A stretch of DNA of 36,179 bases from Candidatus Omnitrophota bacterium (GCA_003142795.1 PLNN01000025.1:1-36179), one strand, 5' to 3'; counted from the stretch's first letter, positions 24,579-32,090 are shown. The notes: generated by a model not told the origin, from the sequence alone. A program made the numbers and translations.

Positions 24579-24912
24579 GCCCGGGATATTTGCGTCAGCT
24601 TTTATGTTTATCGGGTTAGCGGGATTGTTATGCGGATGTTCGGCCATAGAGATACCGAACGCGGATGACGTCATTAAACACCCCCTCGGCACGGAATCGA
24701 TAAAGATCGGCATGACTAAACAACAGGTAGAGGCATTGTGGGGCAAGCCGAACGAGACCAAGACGGTAGAAAACAAAGAAAAATGGGCTGGTCCCCGCGA
24801 GATGTGGGTTTACAGATCGCAGTATAACGCCATACCGGTCGATGCCGGCTATTTGTCTAAAACCAAAAAGCTGTATTTCGACGGCGAAAATCTCACCGAT
24901 ATAGGCGATTGA
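24556..24912 (+). CDS. SmpA/BamE-like outer-membrane lipoprotein
   Basis: A basic start, a hydrophobic core and the lipobox LLCGC identify a lipoprotein. The mature part has the SmpA/OmlA (BamE-like) pattern: IKIGMTKQQVEALWGKPNETK, then a WVYR strand and a KLYFDGE end. BamE helps assemble outer-membrane beta-barrels, but many SmpA-fold lipoproteins have other roles. It overlaps the PilZ gene by 23 bases and is followed directly by panD. Confidence 0.8.
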   Translation: MQKRRALKPGIFASAFMFIGLAGLLCGCSAIEIPNADDVIKHPLGTESIKIGMTKQQVEALWGKPNETKTVENKEKWAGPREMWVYRSQYNAIPVDAGYLSKTKKLYFDGENLTDIGD

Positions 24913-24926
24913 GGAGCAATATTTAC

Positions 24927-25277
24927 ATGCTGAGGATGATGTGTAAGTCTAAGATCCACAGGGTCAAGATAACAAAAGTAAATCTTCATTACGAAGGCAG
25001 TATCGGAATAGATAAAAGGTTGCTGAAGAAAGCTGATATATACCCTGGCGAGATAGTCCAGGTCGTAAATATAGATAACGGGTCGCGTTTCGAAACGTAT
25101 GCTATCGAAGAGAGGGCAGGGTCAGGCGAGATCGGATTGTACGGCGCAGCCGCGCATCTCGGCAAGGCAGGGGATTTGGTGATCATCCTTTCTTACGGAT
25201 TGGTCGAGGACCGAAAAGCCCGAACGCTTGCGATGAAGATCGTCAAAGTGGATTCGGAAAATAAAATAAAAAAATAA
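24927..25277 (+). CDS. panD: Aspartate 1-decarboxylase precursor
   Basis: The 116-residue protein starts MLRMMCKSKIHR and has the self-cleavage site G24-S25 in YEGSIGID, where Ser becomes the pyruvoyl cofactor. LYGAAAHLGKAGDLVIILSYG is also diagnostic. It makes beta-alanine for pantothenate and CoA. ATG 24927 is used rather than the in-frame 24909 start because a GAGGAG sits ten bases before it and the family N-terminus begins there. Confidence 0.95.
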   Translation: MLRMMCKSKIHRVKITKVNLHYEGSIGIDKRLLKKADIYPGEIVQVVNIDNGSRFETYAIEERAGSGEIGLYGAAAHLGKAGDLVIILSYGLVEDRKARTLAMKIVKVDSENKIKK

Positions 25278-25278
25278 G

Positions 25279-25767
25279 ATGGACACGTTGAAGATAAGGG
25301 TATTCCCGGATGTTTGTTTGAAGAAGAAGGCTGCAAAAATCTCCAGTGTAGGAGAAAAAGAAAAAAAGATGCTGGATGAAATGGCCGCGACGATGTATCT
25401 GAATAGCGGCGTAGGACTTGCGGCCGTCCAGGTGGGAATAGACAAGCAGCTCGCCGTGATAGATGTGGGCACCGGCCTTATAAAGTTGATAAATCCCGAG
25501 ATAATAAAATGCGAAGGTTCCCAGTCCGAGGAAGAGGGGTGCCTGAGCGTTCCGGGCGTTGCCGTCAAGGTCAAGCGGGCAAAGAAGGTAACGGTCCGGT
25601 TTTTGAATGAGGAAGGTTTGACGGTCCAGGTTCGCGCCGAGGGGCTGCTCAGCCGCGCGATGCAGCACGAGATAGATCATTTGTGCGGGATCCTTATCAT
25701 AGATCGCCTTAATCCCATCAAGAAAATGTTCCTAAAGAAAAAGGCTCCGAAAGCCTCAAGGCCTTGA
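25279..25767 (+). CDS. def: Peptide deformylase
   Basis: All three deformylase motifs are present: GVGLAAVQVG (motif 1, GxGxAAxQ), EEGCLSVPG (motif 2 with the metal-binding Cys) and QHEIDHLCG (motif 3, HExxH-like). The enzyme removes the formyl group from new proteins. It begins one base after panD and ends at the csp promoter. Confidence 0.96.
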   Translation: MDTLKIRVFPDVCLKKKAAKISSVGEKEKKMLDEMAATMYLNSGVGLAAVQVGIDKQLAVIDVGTGLIKLINPEIIKCEGSQSEEEGCLSVPGVAVKVKRAKKVTVRFLNEEGLTVQVRAEGLLSRAMQHEIDHLCGILIIDRLNPIKKMFLKKKAPKASRP

Positions 25768-25792
25768 CAAAATACCTGCTATATGATATAGT
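25764..25792 (+). promoter_or_regulatory. Strong promoter for the cold-shock gene
   Basis: TTGACA (25764-25769) and TATAGT (25787-25792) are spaced by 17 bases. The -35 box overlaps the def stop codon. The start is expected near 25799, giving a 5-prime leader of about 124 bases. Confidence 0.82.
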
Positions 25793-25860
25793 AAATAGAC
25801 AATTAGTTAAGTTATCAGGTAAATTTTTAGTGCAAAACGGAATAACAAATAAAATTTAAT

Positions 25861-25899
25861 GCCATTCGAAGCTTGATGAAAGCTTTGGGTGGCTTTTTT
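25861..25899 (+). terminator. Terminator-like hairpin inside the csp leader (candidate attenuator)
   Basis: A 14-base arm at 25861-25874 pairs along its full length, using some G-T pairs, with 25880-25893. The loop is GATGA and six Ts follow (25894-25899). It lies only 23 bases before the csp ATG and no promoter fits between, so transcripts must read through it. It may act as a temperature-sensitive attenuator, or as a partial terminator for def. Confidence 0.75.
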
Positions 25900-25922
25900 G
25901 ATGAAAGGGGGTGAAAGGTTAG

Positions 25923-26123
25923 ATGGCACAGGGAACAGTAAAGTGGTTCAATGATAAGAAGGGCTTTGGTTTCATAGTCGCCGACACGGGTAAAGACGTA
26001 TTCGTTCATCATTCCGCAATAGAAGGTGAAGGATATAAAAGCCTGAAAGAAGGCGATAAGGTCCAGTTTGAAATCGTAAGCGGTCCAAAGGGAGAACAGG
26101 CTACGAAGGTTGTAAAGCTGTAG
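25923..26123 (+). CDS. CspA-family cold-shock protein
   Basis: This 66-residue protein is a complete cold-shock domain. It has the RNP1-like KGFGFI and RNP2-like DVFVHHSAI motifs, starting [10 protein letters not shown]. It binds single-stranded RNA and DNA. The leader is long, contains a strong hairpin plus T-run (25861-25899) and ends in a very strong Shine-Dalgarno (AAGGGGGTGA). All of this fits post-transcriptional control by temperature or growth state. Confidence 0.97.
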   Translation: MAQGTVKWFNDKKGFGFIVADTGKDVFVHHSAIEGEGYKSLKEGDKVQFEIVSGPKGEQATKVVKL

Positions 26124-26200
26124 AAGGTTTCAAATCTTCTAGTATCTTCCCAATTCGAAACTATTACCAGGACGTATATAGTAAAGGACGGAGTATTTTT

Positions 26201-26647
26201 ATGACTCTACATGAGAAGCTCGAGAATGAGATGAAGAGCGCCTTGCGGGGCGGCGAAACAGTGAAATTATCTGTTTTGCGCATGGTTATCTCGGCTGTCA
26301 AAATGATCGGGATAGAAAAAAATATTAAAGAGATCGGCGATGCCGATGTTCTGCAGATATTACAAAAACAGATAAAGCAGCGGAAGGAATCAATGGTCCA
26401 GTTCGAGAAAGGCAACCGCAAGGACCTGGTTGATAAAGAAGCAGCCGAGCTTTTGATCCTAGAGTCTTATATGCCGAAGCAGTTAACCGAAGAAGAGCTT
26501 CTGGGGATCGTTAAAGAAGCCATAGCCGAAACCGGGGCAGCTGTCCGGTCCGACATGGGAAAAGTCATGAAGATCATCATGCCTAAAGTAGCGGGCAAGG
26601 CAGACGGCAAAACGGTCAATCAACTGCTGATGCAGTTTTTAAAATAA
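26201..26647 (+). CDS. GatB/YqeY domain protein
   Basis: The 148-residue protein has the helical YqeY fold: LHEKLENEMKSALR at the N-terminus, the RKESMVQFEKGNRKDLVDKE middle, ESYMPKQLTEEEL and a C-terminal GKVMKIIMPKVAGKADG. The domain also occurs at the end of GatB and is thought to contact tRNA. No catalytic activity is known. A GGACGGAG sequence precedes the ATG. Confidence 0.92.
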   Translation: MTLHEKLENEMKSALRGGETVKLSVLRMVISAVKMIGIEKNIKEIGDADVLQILQKQIKQRKESMVQFEKGNRKDLVDKEAAELLILESYMPKQLTEEELLGIVKEAIAETGAAVRSDMGKVMKIIMPKVAGKADGKTVNQLLMQFLK

Positions 26648-26658
26648 ACGGAGGATAT

Positions 26659-27036
26659 GTGGATAAAAAAGTGACAAGAATAGCACTTGTTGTATTGGCA
26701 TTGTGCTTTATATTTACAACGATCTCTTATTCAGCCGAAAGCCAGACTGCAGGGCAGAAAGTAAAGGGATTCTGGCAGAAGCTTTTTAATTATCCGGCTA
26801 ATGTTACGCAGGAATCCGCAGCAGTAGTAGCGGACACAGCCAAGGGAGGCGTCGGAGTAGTTACAAAAGAAGTCAAGACGCTGGGGCAGGTCACTTCAGG
26901 CGATGTTGAAAAGACAAAAGATCTGGTAATAGAACCGGTCACCGGCACAGCCGATGTTACGGTGAAGGCAGTGCAGGCGACAGCCGCAGTCCCGGCTAAT
27001 GCCGCGAAAGAAGAAACGCCGAAGGCTAATCAATAA
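26659..27036 (+). CDS. Secreted helical protein of unknown function (GTG start)
   Basis: The 125-residue product has a signal peptide (about 1-26, cleaved near SYSAES) and a long helix-forming mature region rich in Ala, Val, Lys and Glu, with KVKGFWQKLFNYPANVTQES and repeated V-K-T-type turns. No domain is recognised; the FWQKLFNYP part is loosely similar to surface proteins near exosortase genes. GTG 26659 is used because GGAGGA lies five bases upstream; an overlapping ATG at 26657 would give only five residues. A rho-independent terminator follows at 27064-27090. Confidence 0.7.
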   Translation: MDKKVTRIALVVLALCFIFTTISYSAESQTAGQKVKGFWQKLFNYPANVTQESAAVVADTAKGGVGVVTKEVKTLGQVTSGDVEKTKDLVIEPVTGTADVTVKAVQATAAVPANAAKEETPKANQ

Positions 27037-27063
27037 GGCGAAGGCACGCTAAAAGGGGAAAGC

Positions 27064-27090
27064 CATATTTTTAAAGAGATATGGTTTTTT
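27064..27090 (+). terminator. Rho-independent terminator after the secreted helical protein
   Basis: CCATAT (27064-27069) pairs with ATATGG (27079-27084) and is followed by six Ts. The stem is short but the loop is compact and the T-run is good. Confidence 0.75.
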
Positions 27091-27097
27091 CTGCAAT

Positions 27098-27103
27098 TAT
27101 AAT
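27098..27103 (+). promoter_or_regulatory. TATAAT -10 box close to the M23 peptidase start
   Basis: TATAAT lies eight bases before the ATG at 27112 and follows directly after the terminator T-run. No good -35 box is seen at the right spacing. If used, the message would start within a few bases of the ATG, and no Shine-Dalgarno is visible. Confidence 0.5.
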
Positions 27104-27111
27104 CCATCTAT

Positions 27112-27627
27112 ATGAAAAAGATATTTTTATTTCTCGCAACGGCGTTATTGGCATCTTCTGCCACCGTTATATTATATGAACCGGCCTCTATCGCGATATA
27201 TAAGATCACCGAACCGTATTTCAGCCTTCCGATAAAGTCCGGCTCCGGCGGTATTATTATAAGAAATGATCTGTACGGGGAGGGCGATTTCGGCGCTAAG
27301 CGCCACGGGCGCTCCCATTCAGGGATCGACATAGAAGCGGCTGTCGGCACGCCGGTATATGCCTCGAAAAGCGGCTTAGCATTTTGCGGAAATGTTCCCA
27401 CGGGATATGGCATATATGTTATGATATATCACCCCGATGGCATGCAGTCCTTTTACGGCCATCTGTCTGCATCATGCATTTCTTCGGCGCGAAAAGTACG
27501 CCGGGGCGACATTATAGGATTTGTCGGGAAAACCGGCAATGCGGCAGCTAAGGATATGGCGCCGCACCTGCATTTCGAGATACGCAAAGACGGGGAACCG
27601 CAGGATCCCCGGGATCTTATGAAATAA
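27112..27627 (+). CDS. M23-family peptidoglycan endopeptidase, intact active site
   Basis: The 171-residue protein has a signal peptide or anchor (about 1-20) and an M23/LytM domain with all zinc ligands: H69-x3-D73 in SHSGIDI, the YGHL histidine, and H152-L-H154 in PHLHFEI. It should cut peptide cross-links in peptidoglycan. This is the active counterpart to the degenerate LytM lipoprotein at 2583. The start has a -10 box only eight bases upstream and no Shine-Dalgarno. Confidence 0.93.
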   Translation: MKKIFLFLATALLASSATVILYEPASIAIYKITEPYFSLPIKSGSGGIIIRNDLYGEGDFGAKRHGRSHSGIDIEAAVGTPVYASKSGLAFCGNVPTGYGIYVMIYHPDGMQSFYGHLSASCISSARKVRRGDIIGFVGKTGNAAAKDMAPHLHFEIRKDGEPQDPRDLMK

Positions 27628-27642
27628 AGGAGAATGCCTACT

Positions 27643-27780
27643 ATGAGGAGCGTGGCCCTGGCGATAATAATGATCGGTCTGTTTCTCGGATTGGCCGGTT
27701 GCGGAGAAACGGTATCGGGCGTAGGAAAAGACGTTAACAGGATGGGCAGGGGCGTAAGTACTTTCTTTTTCAGACAGTAA
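27643..27780 (+). CDS. Entericidin-like small lipoprotein
   Basis: A 45-residue product has a hydrophobic core, a lipobox-like LAGC and a mature part CGETVSGVGKDVNRMGRGV, which matches the entericidin (EcnA/EcnB) pattern of tiny envelope lipoproteins. The ATG at 27643 is preferred over the in-frame ATG at 27634 because the AAGGAG is nine bases upstream of it. It sits between the M23 peptidase and the STAS-PilZ gene, with 15 bases before the peptidase stop and 12 after its own. Confidence 0.75.
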   Translation: MRSVALAIIMIGLFLGLAGCGETVSGVGKDVNRMGRGVSTFFFRQ

Positions 27781-27792
27781 TAAGGATAATAG

Positions 27793-28506
27793 ATGGCGAT
27801 CAGGATAAGAGACGTCAAGGACATACATATATTGGACATGGATGGAAAGATAGATATCAATTCTTCGGATATCATCGAAACAGTCGGGTGGCTGGTCAAT
27901 ACCGGGAAGATAAATCTTATATTCAATCTTGAAAATGTCGATATGGTCGATTATAACGGCTTGTCGATACTCGCCATAGCCTACAAGAATATAGTCAATC
28001 ATAAAGGAAAGCTGCGTTTCCTGAACGTGCCGCTTTCGGTCGTAGAGCTCTTTAAAGTCGTAAAACTGGAAAATGCATTCGAGGTCTATTCTGACGAGGA
28101 GACTGCCATTGACAGTTTCTATAACGAAGCCATCTCTGATCTTCATTTAAGAAGGAAATTCGCCCGTCTCGACATCCATCTTGTAGTGAAATACAAGCTC
28201 GCAGCCGCCCAAAAGAAAGCGAAAACCTTCGAAGGCCGCGTACTGAACATCAGCGCGGCAGGCTTGTATATATATACGGTAAACACCCTTCCTATGAACA
28301 CGCCCCTCGATCTTGAATTTAACCTGCCCAATTCATCTTCCGGGCTCGAAGCAAGCGGCAGAGTAAGCTGGGTGGCCGATAAAGAGATACAACCGCACGC
28401 ATATCCCGGAATGGGAGTATCGTTCGTTCATCTGACTACGGAAAAAGAGCAAGCGATAATAGATTTTATTGAGAAGAACATAACTCACCGCGCAGACCCC
28501 TTATGA
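27793..28506 (+). CDS. STAS domain fused to PilZ domain
   Basis: Residues 1 to about 110 form a STAS domain like anti-sigma-factor antagonists, and residues about 117-237 form a PilZ domain. In the STAS part, the usual phosphorylation site (D-S-S-G) reads D53-Y-N-G56, so the switch serine is missing. In the PilZ part, R120-R125 (RRKFAR) and NISAAG are complete. The pairing suggests that cyclic-di-GMP binding may control a STAS-type protein interaction. It follows an entericidin-like gene and precedes a radical SAM gene. Confidence 0.88.
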   Translation: MAIRIRDVKDIHILDMDGKIDINSSDIIETVGWLVNTGKINLIFNLENVDMVDYNGLSILAIAYKNIVNHKGKLRFLNVPLSVVELFKVVKLENAFEVYSDEETAIDSFYNEAISDLHLRRKFARLDIHLVVKYKLAAAQKKAKTFEGRVLNISAAGLYIYTVNTLPMNTPLDLEFNLPNSSSGLEASGRVSWVADKEIQPHAYPGMGVSFVHLTTEKEQAIIDFIEKNITHRADPL

Positions 28507-28537
28507 CCTGTTTATTCAAAACCCGCACACAAATCCA

Positions 28538-29497
28538 GTGGCTAAAAAAAATAATAAGCTAGATCTGATAAAAAAAGCTAACGCCATATTGAAAGACGCC
28601 CTAAAAGGGTGTTCTATCTGTCCGCGCAAATGCCGCGTAGACAGGACCGGCGGTAAGACCGGCTATTGCAGAGCGCCGATCAATCCCGTGGTGTACAGCT
28701 ATGCGCCGCATCATGGCGAAGAACCGCCGTTATCAGGGACAAAAGGTTCCGGCACAATTTTCTTTTCGCATTGCAATATGAAATGCGCCTATTGCCAGAA
28801 TTATTACTTCAGCCAGCTCGACAAAGGCGAGGATGTGAGCGTAGAAACTCTCGCCAAAATGATGCTTTATCTGCAAAAGGTCGGCTGCCACAATATAAAC
28901 CTAGTAAGTCCCACACACTTTGTTCCTCAGATACTGCTGGCGCTTGAGGACGCAATCGGACAAGGTCTGGACATGCCGATCGCGTATAATACGAGCGGGT
29001 ACGATTTGCCCGAAACGATAAAATTATTAAAAGGAATAGTCGATATCTATATGCCCGACATGAGATATTCAGATGATAGAATGGCAAAACGATATTCTGA
29101 TGCGCCCGATTACGTGGAATATAACACTGCCGCCATAAAAGAGATGTGGGGGCAGGTCGGCGATCTTGCTCTTGACGCTAACGGCATAGCGTTGCGGGGG
29201 ACCATTATACGATTGCTGGCGATGCCTGAAGGCATATCGGGCACTGAAAAGAGCTTAAGGTTTATTAAAGATAATATTTCCAAATCGGCATATTTAAGCA
29301 TCATGAGCCAATATTATCCGACCTTCAAAGCTTATAATTATAAAGAGCTCTCACGGTCCATATTGCCGGATGAATATAAGAATATCATTGACGTGGCCCG
29401 GGAATTAGGGTTAAATAATGGGTGGATACAGGAAGAGCCGAGCGGCGCTGACCCGAAATTCCTGGGAACCAACATTCCCCCTAAAACGAAAATTTAA
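28538..29497 (+). CDS. Radical SAM protein of the PflX/COG1313 type
   Basis: The 319-residue enzyme has an N-terminal four-cysteine zone (CSICPRKC and later GYC) and the radical-SAM motif C-x3-C-x2-C in HCNMKCAYC. PHHGEEPPLSGTKGSGTIFF and later blocks match the uncharacterised PflX-like family, which is related to pyruvate-formate-lyase activating enzymes. The reaction is unknown. The GTG at 28538 has no Shine-Dalgarno, but it is the first possible start in a frame closed by an upstream stop. Confidence 0.87.
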   Translation: MAKKNNKLDLIKKANAILKDALKGCSICPRKCRVDRTGGKTGYCRAPINPVVYSYAPHHGEEPPLSGTKGSGTIFFSHCNMKCAYCQNYYFSQLDKGEDVSVETLAKMMLYLQKVGCHNINLVSPTHFVPQILLALEDAIGQGLDMPIAYNTSGYDLPETIKLLKGIVDIYMPDMRYSDDRMAKRYSDAPDYVEYNTAAIKEMWGQVGDLALDANGIALRGTIIRLLAMPEGISGTEKSLRFIKDNISKSAYLSIMSQYYPTFKAYNYKELSRSILPDEYKNIIDVARELGLNNGWIQEEPSGADPKFLGTNIPPKTKI

Positions 29498-29500
29498 TTT

Positions 29501-30217
29501 ATGACGAAAAAAAACAGAAAATCCATAACGCATGCCAAGCAATTGGAGGCCATAACAAAAGTAAGCCAAACCATAACCTCCGACTTGTATCTGGAGGACA
29601 TCCTTAAGCTGATCGTGACCGTCACGGCCGAGACTATGGATTCCAAGATATGCTCTCTCATGCTTATAGACGATAAGACGAAGGAGCTTGTGCTCAAGGC
29701 CACCCAATCTATCAGCGAGGGGTATAATAAAAAACCAAATTTCAAAATAGGGGAAGGCATTGCAGGAAGGGCCGCTCTTGAAAATAAGCCTAAGGCTGTC
29801 TATGACCTGACAAAAGAATCCGAATACAAATCCAAAGACATAGCCGCTAAGGAAGGACTAAAATCGTTACTTTCCGTGCCGCTTGCGGTCAAGGGCAAAG
29901 TTATCGGCGTATTGAATAATTACACTTCATATCCGCATAAATTCACAAAAACAGAAATTGATGTTATGACGACTGTTGCGAACCAGGCAGCCATAGTTAT
30001 CGAGAATGCCGCGCTCATGGTCAAGACAAAGGGCATACAGGAAGAGCTGGAAACGAGAAAAACTGTCGAGAGGGCGAAGGGTATTTTGATGCGCGAACAA
30101 GCCCTCTCCGAAGAAGACGCTTTTCGCAAGATACAGAAGCAGAGCATGGACCTGAGAAAATCGATGAGGGAGATCGCGGAGGCAATAATACTGATCGAAA
30201 AAATGGGGAAAAAGTAG
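29501..30217 (+). CDS. GAF-ANTAR RNA-binding antitermination regulator
   Basis: The 238-residue protein has an N-terminal GAF sensor (about 10-170, with KIGEGIAGRAALENKP and LLSVPLAVKGKVIGVLNNY) and a C-terminal ANTAR domain (about 183-235) with ERAKGILMREQALSEEDAFRKIQ, as in AmiR/NasR/EutV. ANTAR dimers bind paired RNA hairpins with six-base loops and prevent termination. The next genes have leaders with such hairpins and terminators. There is no receiver domain and no kinase nearby, so the GAF domain likely senses a small molecule. It starts three bases after the radical SAM stop and has no clear Shine-Dalgarno. Confidence 0.94.
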   Translation: MTKKNRKSITHAKQLEAITKVSQTITSDLYLEDILKLIVTVTAETMDSKICSLMLIDDKTKELVLKATQSISEGYNKKPNFKIGEGIAGRAALENKPKAVYDLTKESEYKSKDIAAKEGLKSLLSVPLAVKGKVIGVLNNYTSYPHKFTKTEIDVMTTVANQAAIVIENAALMVKTKGIQEELETRKTVERAKGILMREQALSEEDAFRKIQKQSMDLRKSMREIAEAIILIEKMGKK

Positions 30218-30218
30218 C

Positions 30219-30246
30219 TTGACAAAACCCGTCAATATGGTATACT
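30219..30246 (+). promoter_or_regulatory. Promoter for nadE and its leader
   Basis: TTGACA (30219-30224) and TATACT (30241-30246) have a 16-base spacer. The -35 box starts one base after the ANTAR gene stop. The predicted start (about 30252) coincides with the first base of hairpin P1. Confidence 0.82.
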
Positions 30247-30251
30247 TAATA

Positions 30252-30311
30252 TGTTAAAGATGACAAGAGGACTCAGGCGTCCAAATCCAAAGTGAGGATT
30301 GGGCGCTTTTT
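30252..30311 (+). ncRNA. nadE leader: two hexaloop hairpins and a terminator (candidate ANTAR target)
   Basis: P1 is TGTT/GACA around loop AAAGAT (30252-30265), P2 is GGAC/GTCC around loop TCAGGC (30269-30282), with a three-base linker. The terminator pairs 30277-30288 (one bulged A) with 30296-30306, loop AAAGTGA, followed by TTTTT (30307-30311). P2's 3-prime arm (30279-30282) is part of the terminator's 5-prime arm, so the two folds exclude each other. Both loops have G at position 4; only P1 has A at position 1. Confidence 0.8.
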
Positions 30312-30328
30312 CGTTTTAAGGTGACTTT

Positions 30329-32005
30329 ATGAAGAAAAATATACGTTTAGCGATAGCTCAGATCAATTGCACGGTAGGCGATCTCGAAGGAAATTGCCGG
30401 AAAATGCACGAATATCTACATAGGGCTAAAGGCATGGGGGCGGATATAGTATCATTCCCAGAGCTCGCTGTAACCGGTTATCCGCCCGAGGACCTGTTGC
30501 TGAAAACCGGGTTCGTTGACGCTAACCTGGACGCCCTTAAAAAATTGGCAAAGTCCGTGAATGACATCGTTGCCGTAGTTGGATTTGTTAATAAAAAAGG
30601 AAAAGACATCTATAATGCGGGCTCCGTAATATACAAAGGCGAAATAAAGGGAATATATCATAAAATATTCTTGCCAAACTATGGTGTTTTTGATGAAAAA
30701 CGGTATTTTAAAGCCGGGACCGAAGAGCAGGTGTTTAAGATAGGCGATATTATTTTTGGGGTAACAGTGTGCGAAGACATATGGCATAAAGACGGGCCCG
30801 TTGCGAGACAGGCATCCATGGGAGCGAAACTTATCATAAATATCAATTCCTCGCCTTATTATGCAGGCAGGATACGCGAACGCGAAGAAGTCGTCCGTGA
30901 TCAGGCAAAGGCAAACGGCGTGGTAATCTCTTATGTCAACCTGGTAGGCGGACAGGACGAGCTCATCTTTGACGGGCAGAGCATGATAGCCGATAGCAGC
31001 GGAAAAATAATCGGAAGGGCAGAGCCTTTCAAAGAAGACCTTTTCTTTATGGATGTCGATATCCCCACAGGAGAAACGGAGACATTGAAAAAAGCGGTTG
31101 CTGTCAGCGACGAATTCAGCTCTAAAGCAAAGATGGCGCTGCTGCGGCGCGATGCAAAGCCGCTCGAAAAAGTCGCTGAGATATACAATGCGCTCGTCCT
31201 GGGTTTAAAAGACTATGTAACAAAGAACGGTTTCTCAAAAGTCGTCATAGGGCTTTCCGGAGGGGTCGATTCCGCGCTTGTTGCGGCGCTGGCGTCCGAC
31301 GCTCTCGGCAAAGAGAATGTCATGGGTGTGTTCATGCCAACGCGTTATTCGTCAGCCCGGTCAGAGGCGGATGCCAGGTTAACGGCGTCGAACCTTGGAA
31401 TAAAGTTCATAGTGATCCCCATGGACCCCTTATTTAAGTTATATCTCATGGCGCTTGAATCTCATTTTTCGGGGCTTGGCAGGGACACCACAGAAGAGAA
31501 CCTGCAGGCGCGCATACGGGGGAATATGCTCATGGCGTTATCGAATAAGTTTAACTGGATGGTCCTCGCGACCGGCAATAAGTCGGAGATGAGCACGGGC
31601 TACGCCACATTGTACGGCGATATGGCAGGAGGTTTTGCCGCAATAAAGGATGTTTTTAAGACCCTGGTCTACAAATTAGCCAAATATAGGAATTCACTGG
31701 GAATGGTTATACCTGAATCGGTGATCACGAAAGAGCCGACAGCGGAGCTTAAGCCGGACCAGAAAGACAGCGATACTCTTCCACCCTATAGCCTGCTCGA
31801 TGAGATACTGAAGGCATATATAGAGAAAGATAAAACCCTTGATGAGATAATAGAGGATGGCTTTGATAGCCAGACCGTTAAAAAAGTGGTCGATATGGTC
31901 GATAAGAGCGAATACAAAAGGAGACAGGCGCCTCCGGGTATCAAGATCACGCCCAAGGCGTTCGGTAAAGACAGGAGAATGCCGATAATCAATAAGTACA
32001 AATAG
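30329..32005 (+). CDS. nadE: Glutamine-dependent NAD+ synthetase
   Basis: The 558-residue enzyme has an N-terminal glutaminase (nitrilase-fold) domain with the catalytic triad E45, K112 and C148 (FPELAVTGYPPED, YHKIFLPNYGVFDE, VTVCEDIW). Its C-terminal synthetase has the ATP loop SGGVDS at 310-315, plus ATGNKSE and KEPTAELKPDQ. It makes NAD+ from deamido-NAD, ATP and glutamine, so it consumes glutamine nitrogen. AAGGTGA precedes the ATG. Its leader carries a candidate ANTAR-controlled terminator, which ties it to the upstream GAF-ANTAR gene. Confidence 0.97.
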   Translation: MKKNIRLAIAQINCTVGDLEGNCRKMHEYLHRAKGMGADIVSFPELAVTGYPPEDLLLKTGFVDANLDALKKLAKSVNDIVAVVGFVNKKGKDIYNAGSVIYKGEIKGIYHKIFLPNYGVFDEKRYFKAGTEEQVFKIGDIIFGVTVCEDIWHKDGPVARQASMGAKLIININSSPYYAGRIREREEVVRDQAKANGVVISYVNLVGGQDELIFDGQSMIADSSGKIIGRAEPFKEDLFFMDVDIPTGETETLKKAVAVSDEFSSKAKMALLRRDAKPLEKVAEIYNALVLGLKDYVTKNGFSKVVIGLSGGVDSALVAALASDALGKENVMGVFMPTRYSSARSEADARLTASNLGIKFIVIPMDPLFKLYLMALESHFSGLGRDTTEENLQARIRGNMLMALSNKFNWMVLATGNKSEMSTGYATLYGDMAGGFAAIKDVFKTLVYKLAKYRNSLGMVIPESVITKEPTAELKPDQKDSDTLPPYSLLDEILKAYIEKDKTLDEIIEDGFDSQTVKKVVDMVDKSEYKRRQAPPGIKITPKAFGKDRRMPIINKYK

Positions 32006-32009
32006 TATC

Positions 32010-32090
32010 CCGTTTCACTGACGAAACGGTAATACAAGGACATTGTCGCCCTTTATGCACTAAGGATAGTGTGTAAGGGGCTTTTGTTTT
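32010..32090 (+). ncRNA. Intercistronic leader of the sigma-like gene: P1 hairpin and hexaloop terminator
   Basis: P1 pairs CCGTTTC (32010-32016) perfectly with GAAACGG (32023-32029) around loop ACTGAC. A 14-pair stem (32048-32061 with 32068-32081, including G-T pairs) has loop AAGGAT and is followed by TTTTGTTTT (32082-32090), a terminator. Both loops have A at position 1 and G at position 4, as expected for ANTAR targets. A smaller hairpin (ACAA/TTGT, 32034-32046) lies between them. The first stem begins four bases after the nadE stop. Confidence 0.8.

Noticed and set aside
26160-26185. Possible promoter before the YqeY gene
   Set aside because: TATAGT is present but the -35 (TTCGAA) matches only three bases of consensus; not convincing.
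32034-32046. Small hairpin ACAA/TTGT between P1 and the terminator of the sigma-like gene
   Set aside because: Its loop has five bases, not six, and lacks the G4 pattern, so it is not counted as an ANTAR hairpin.
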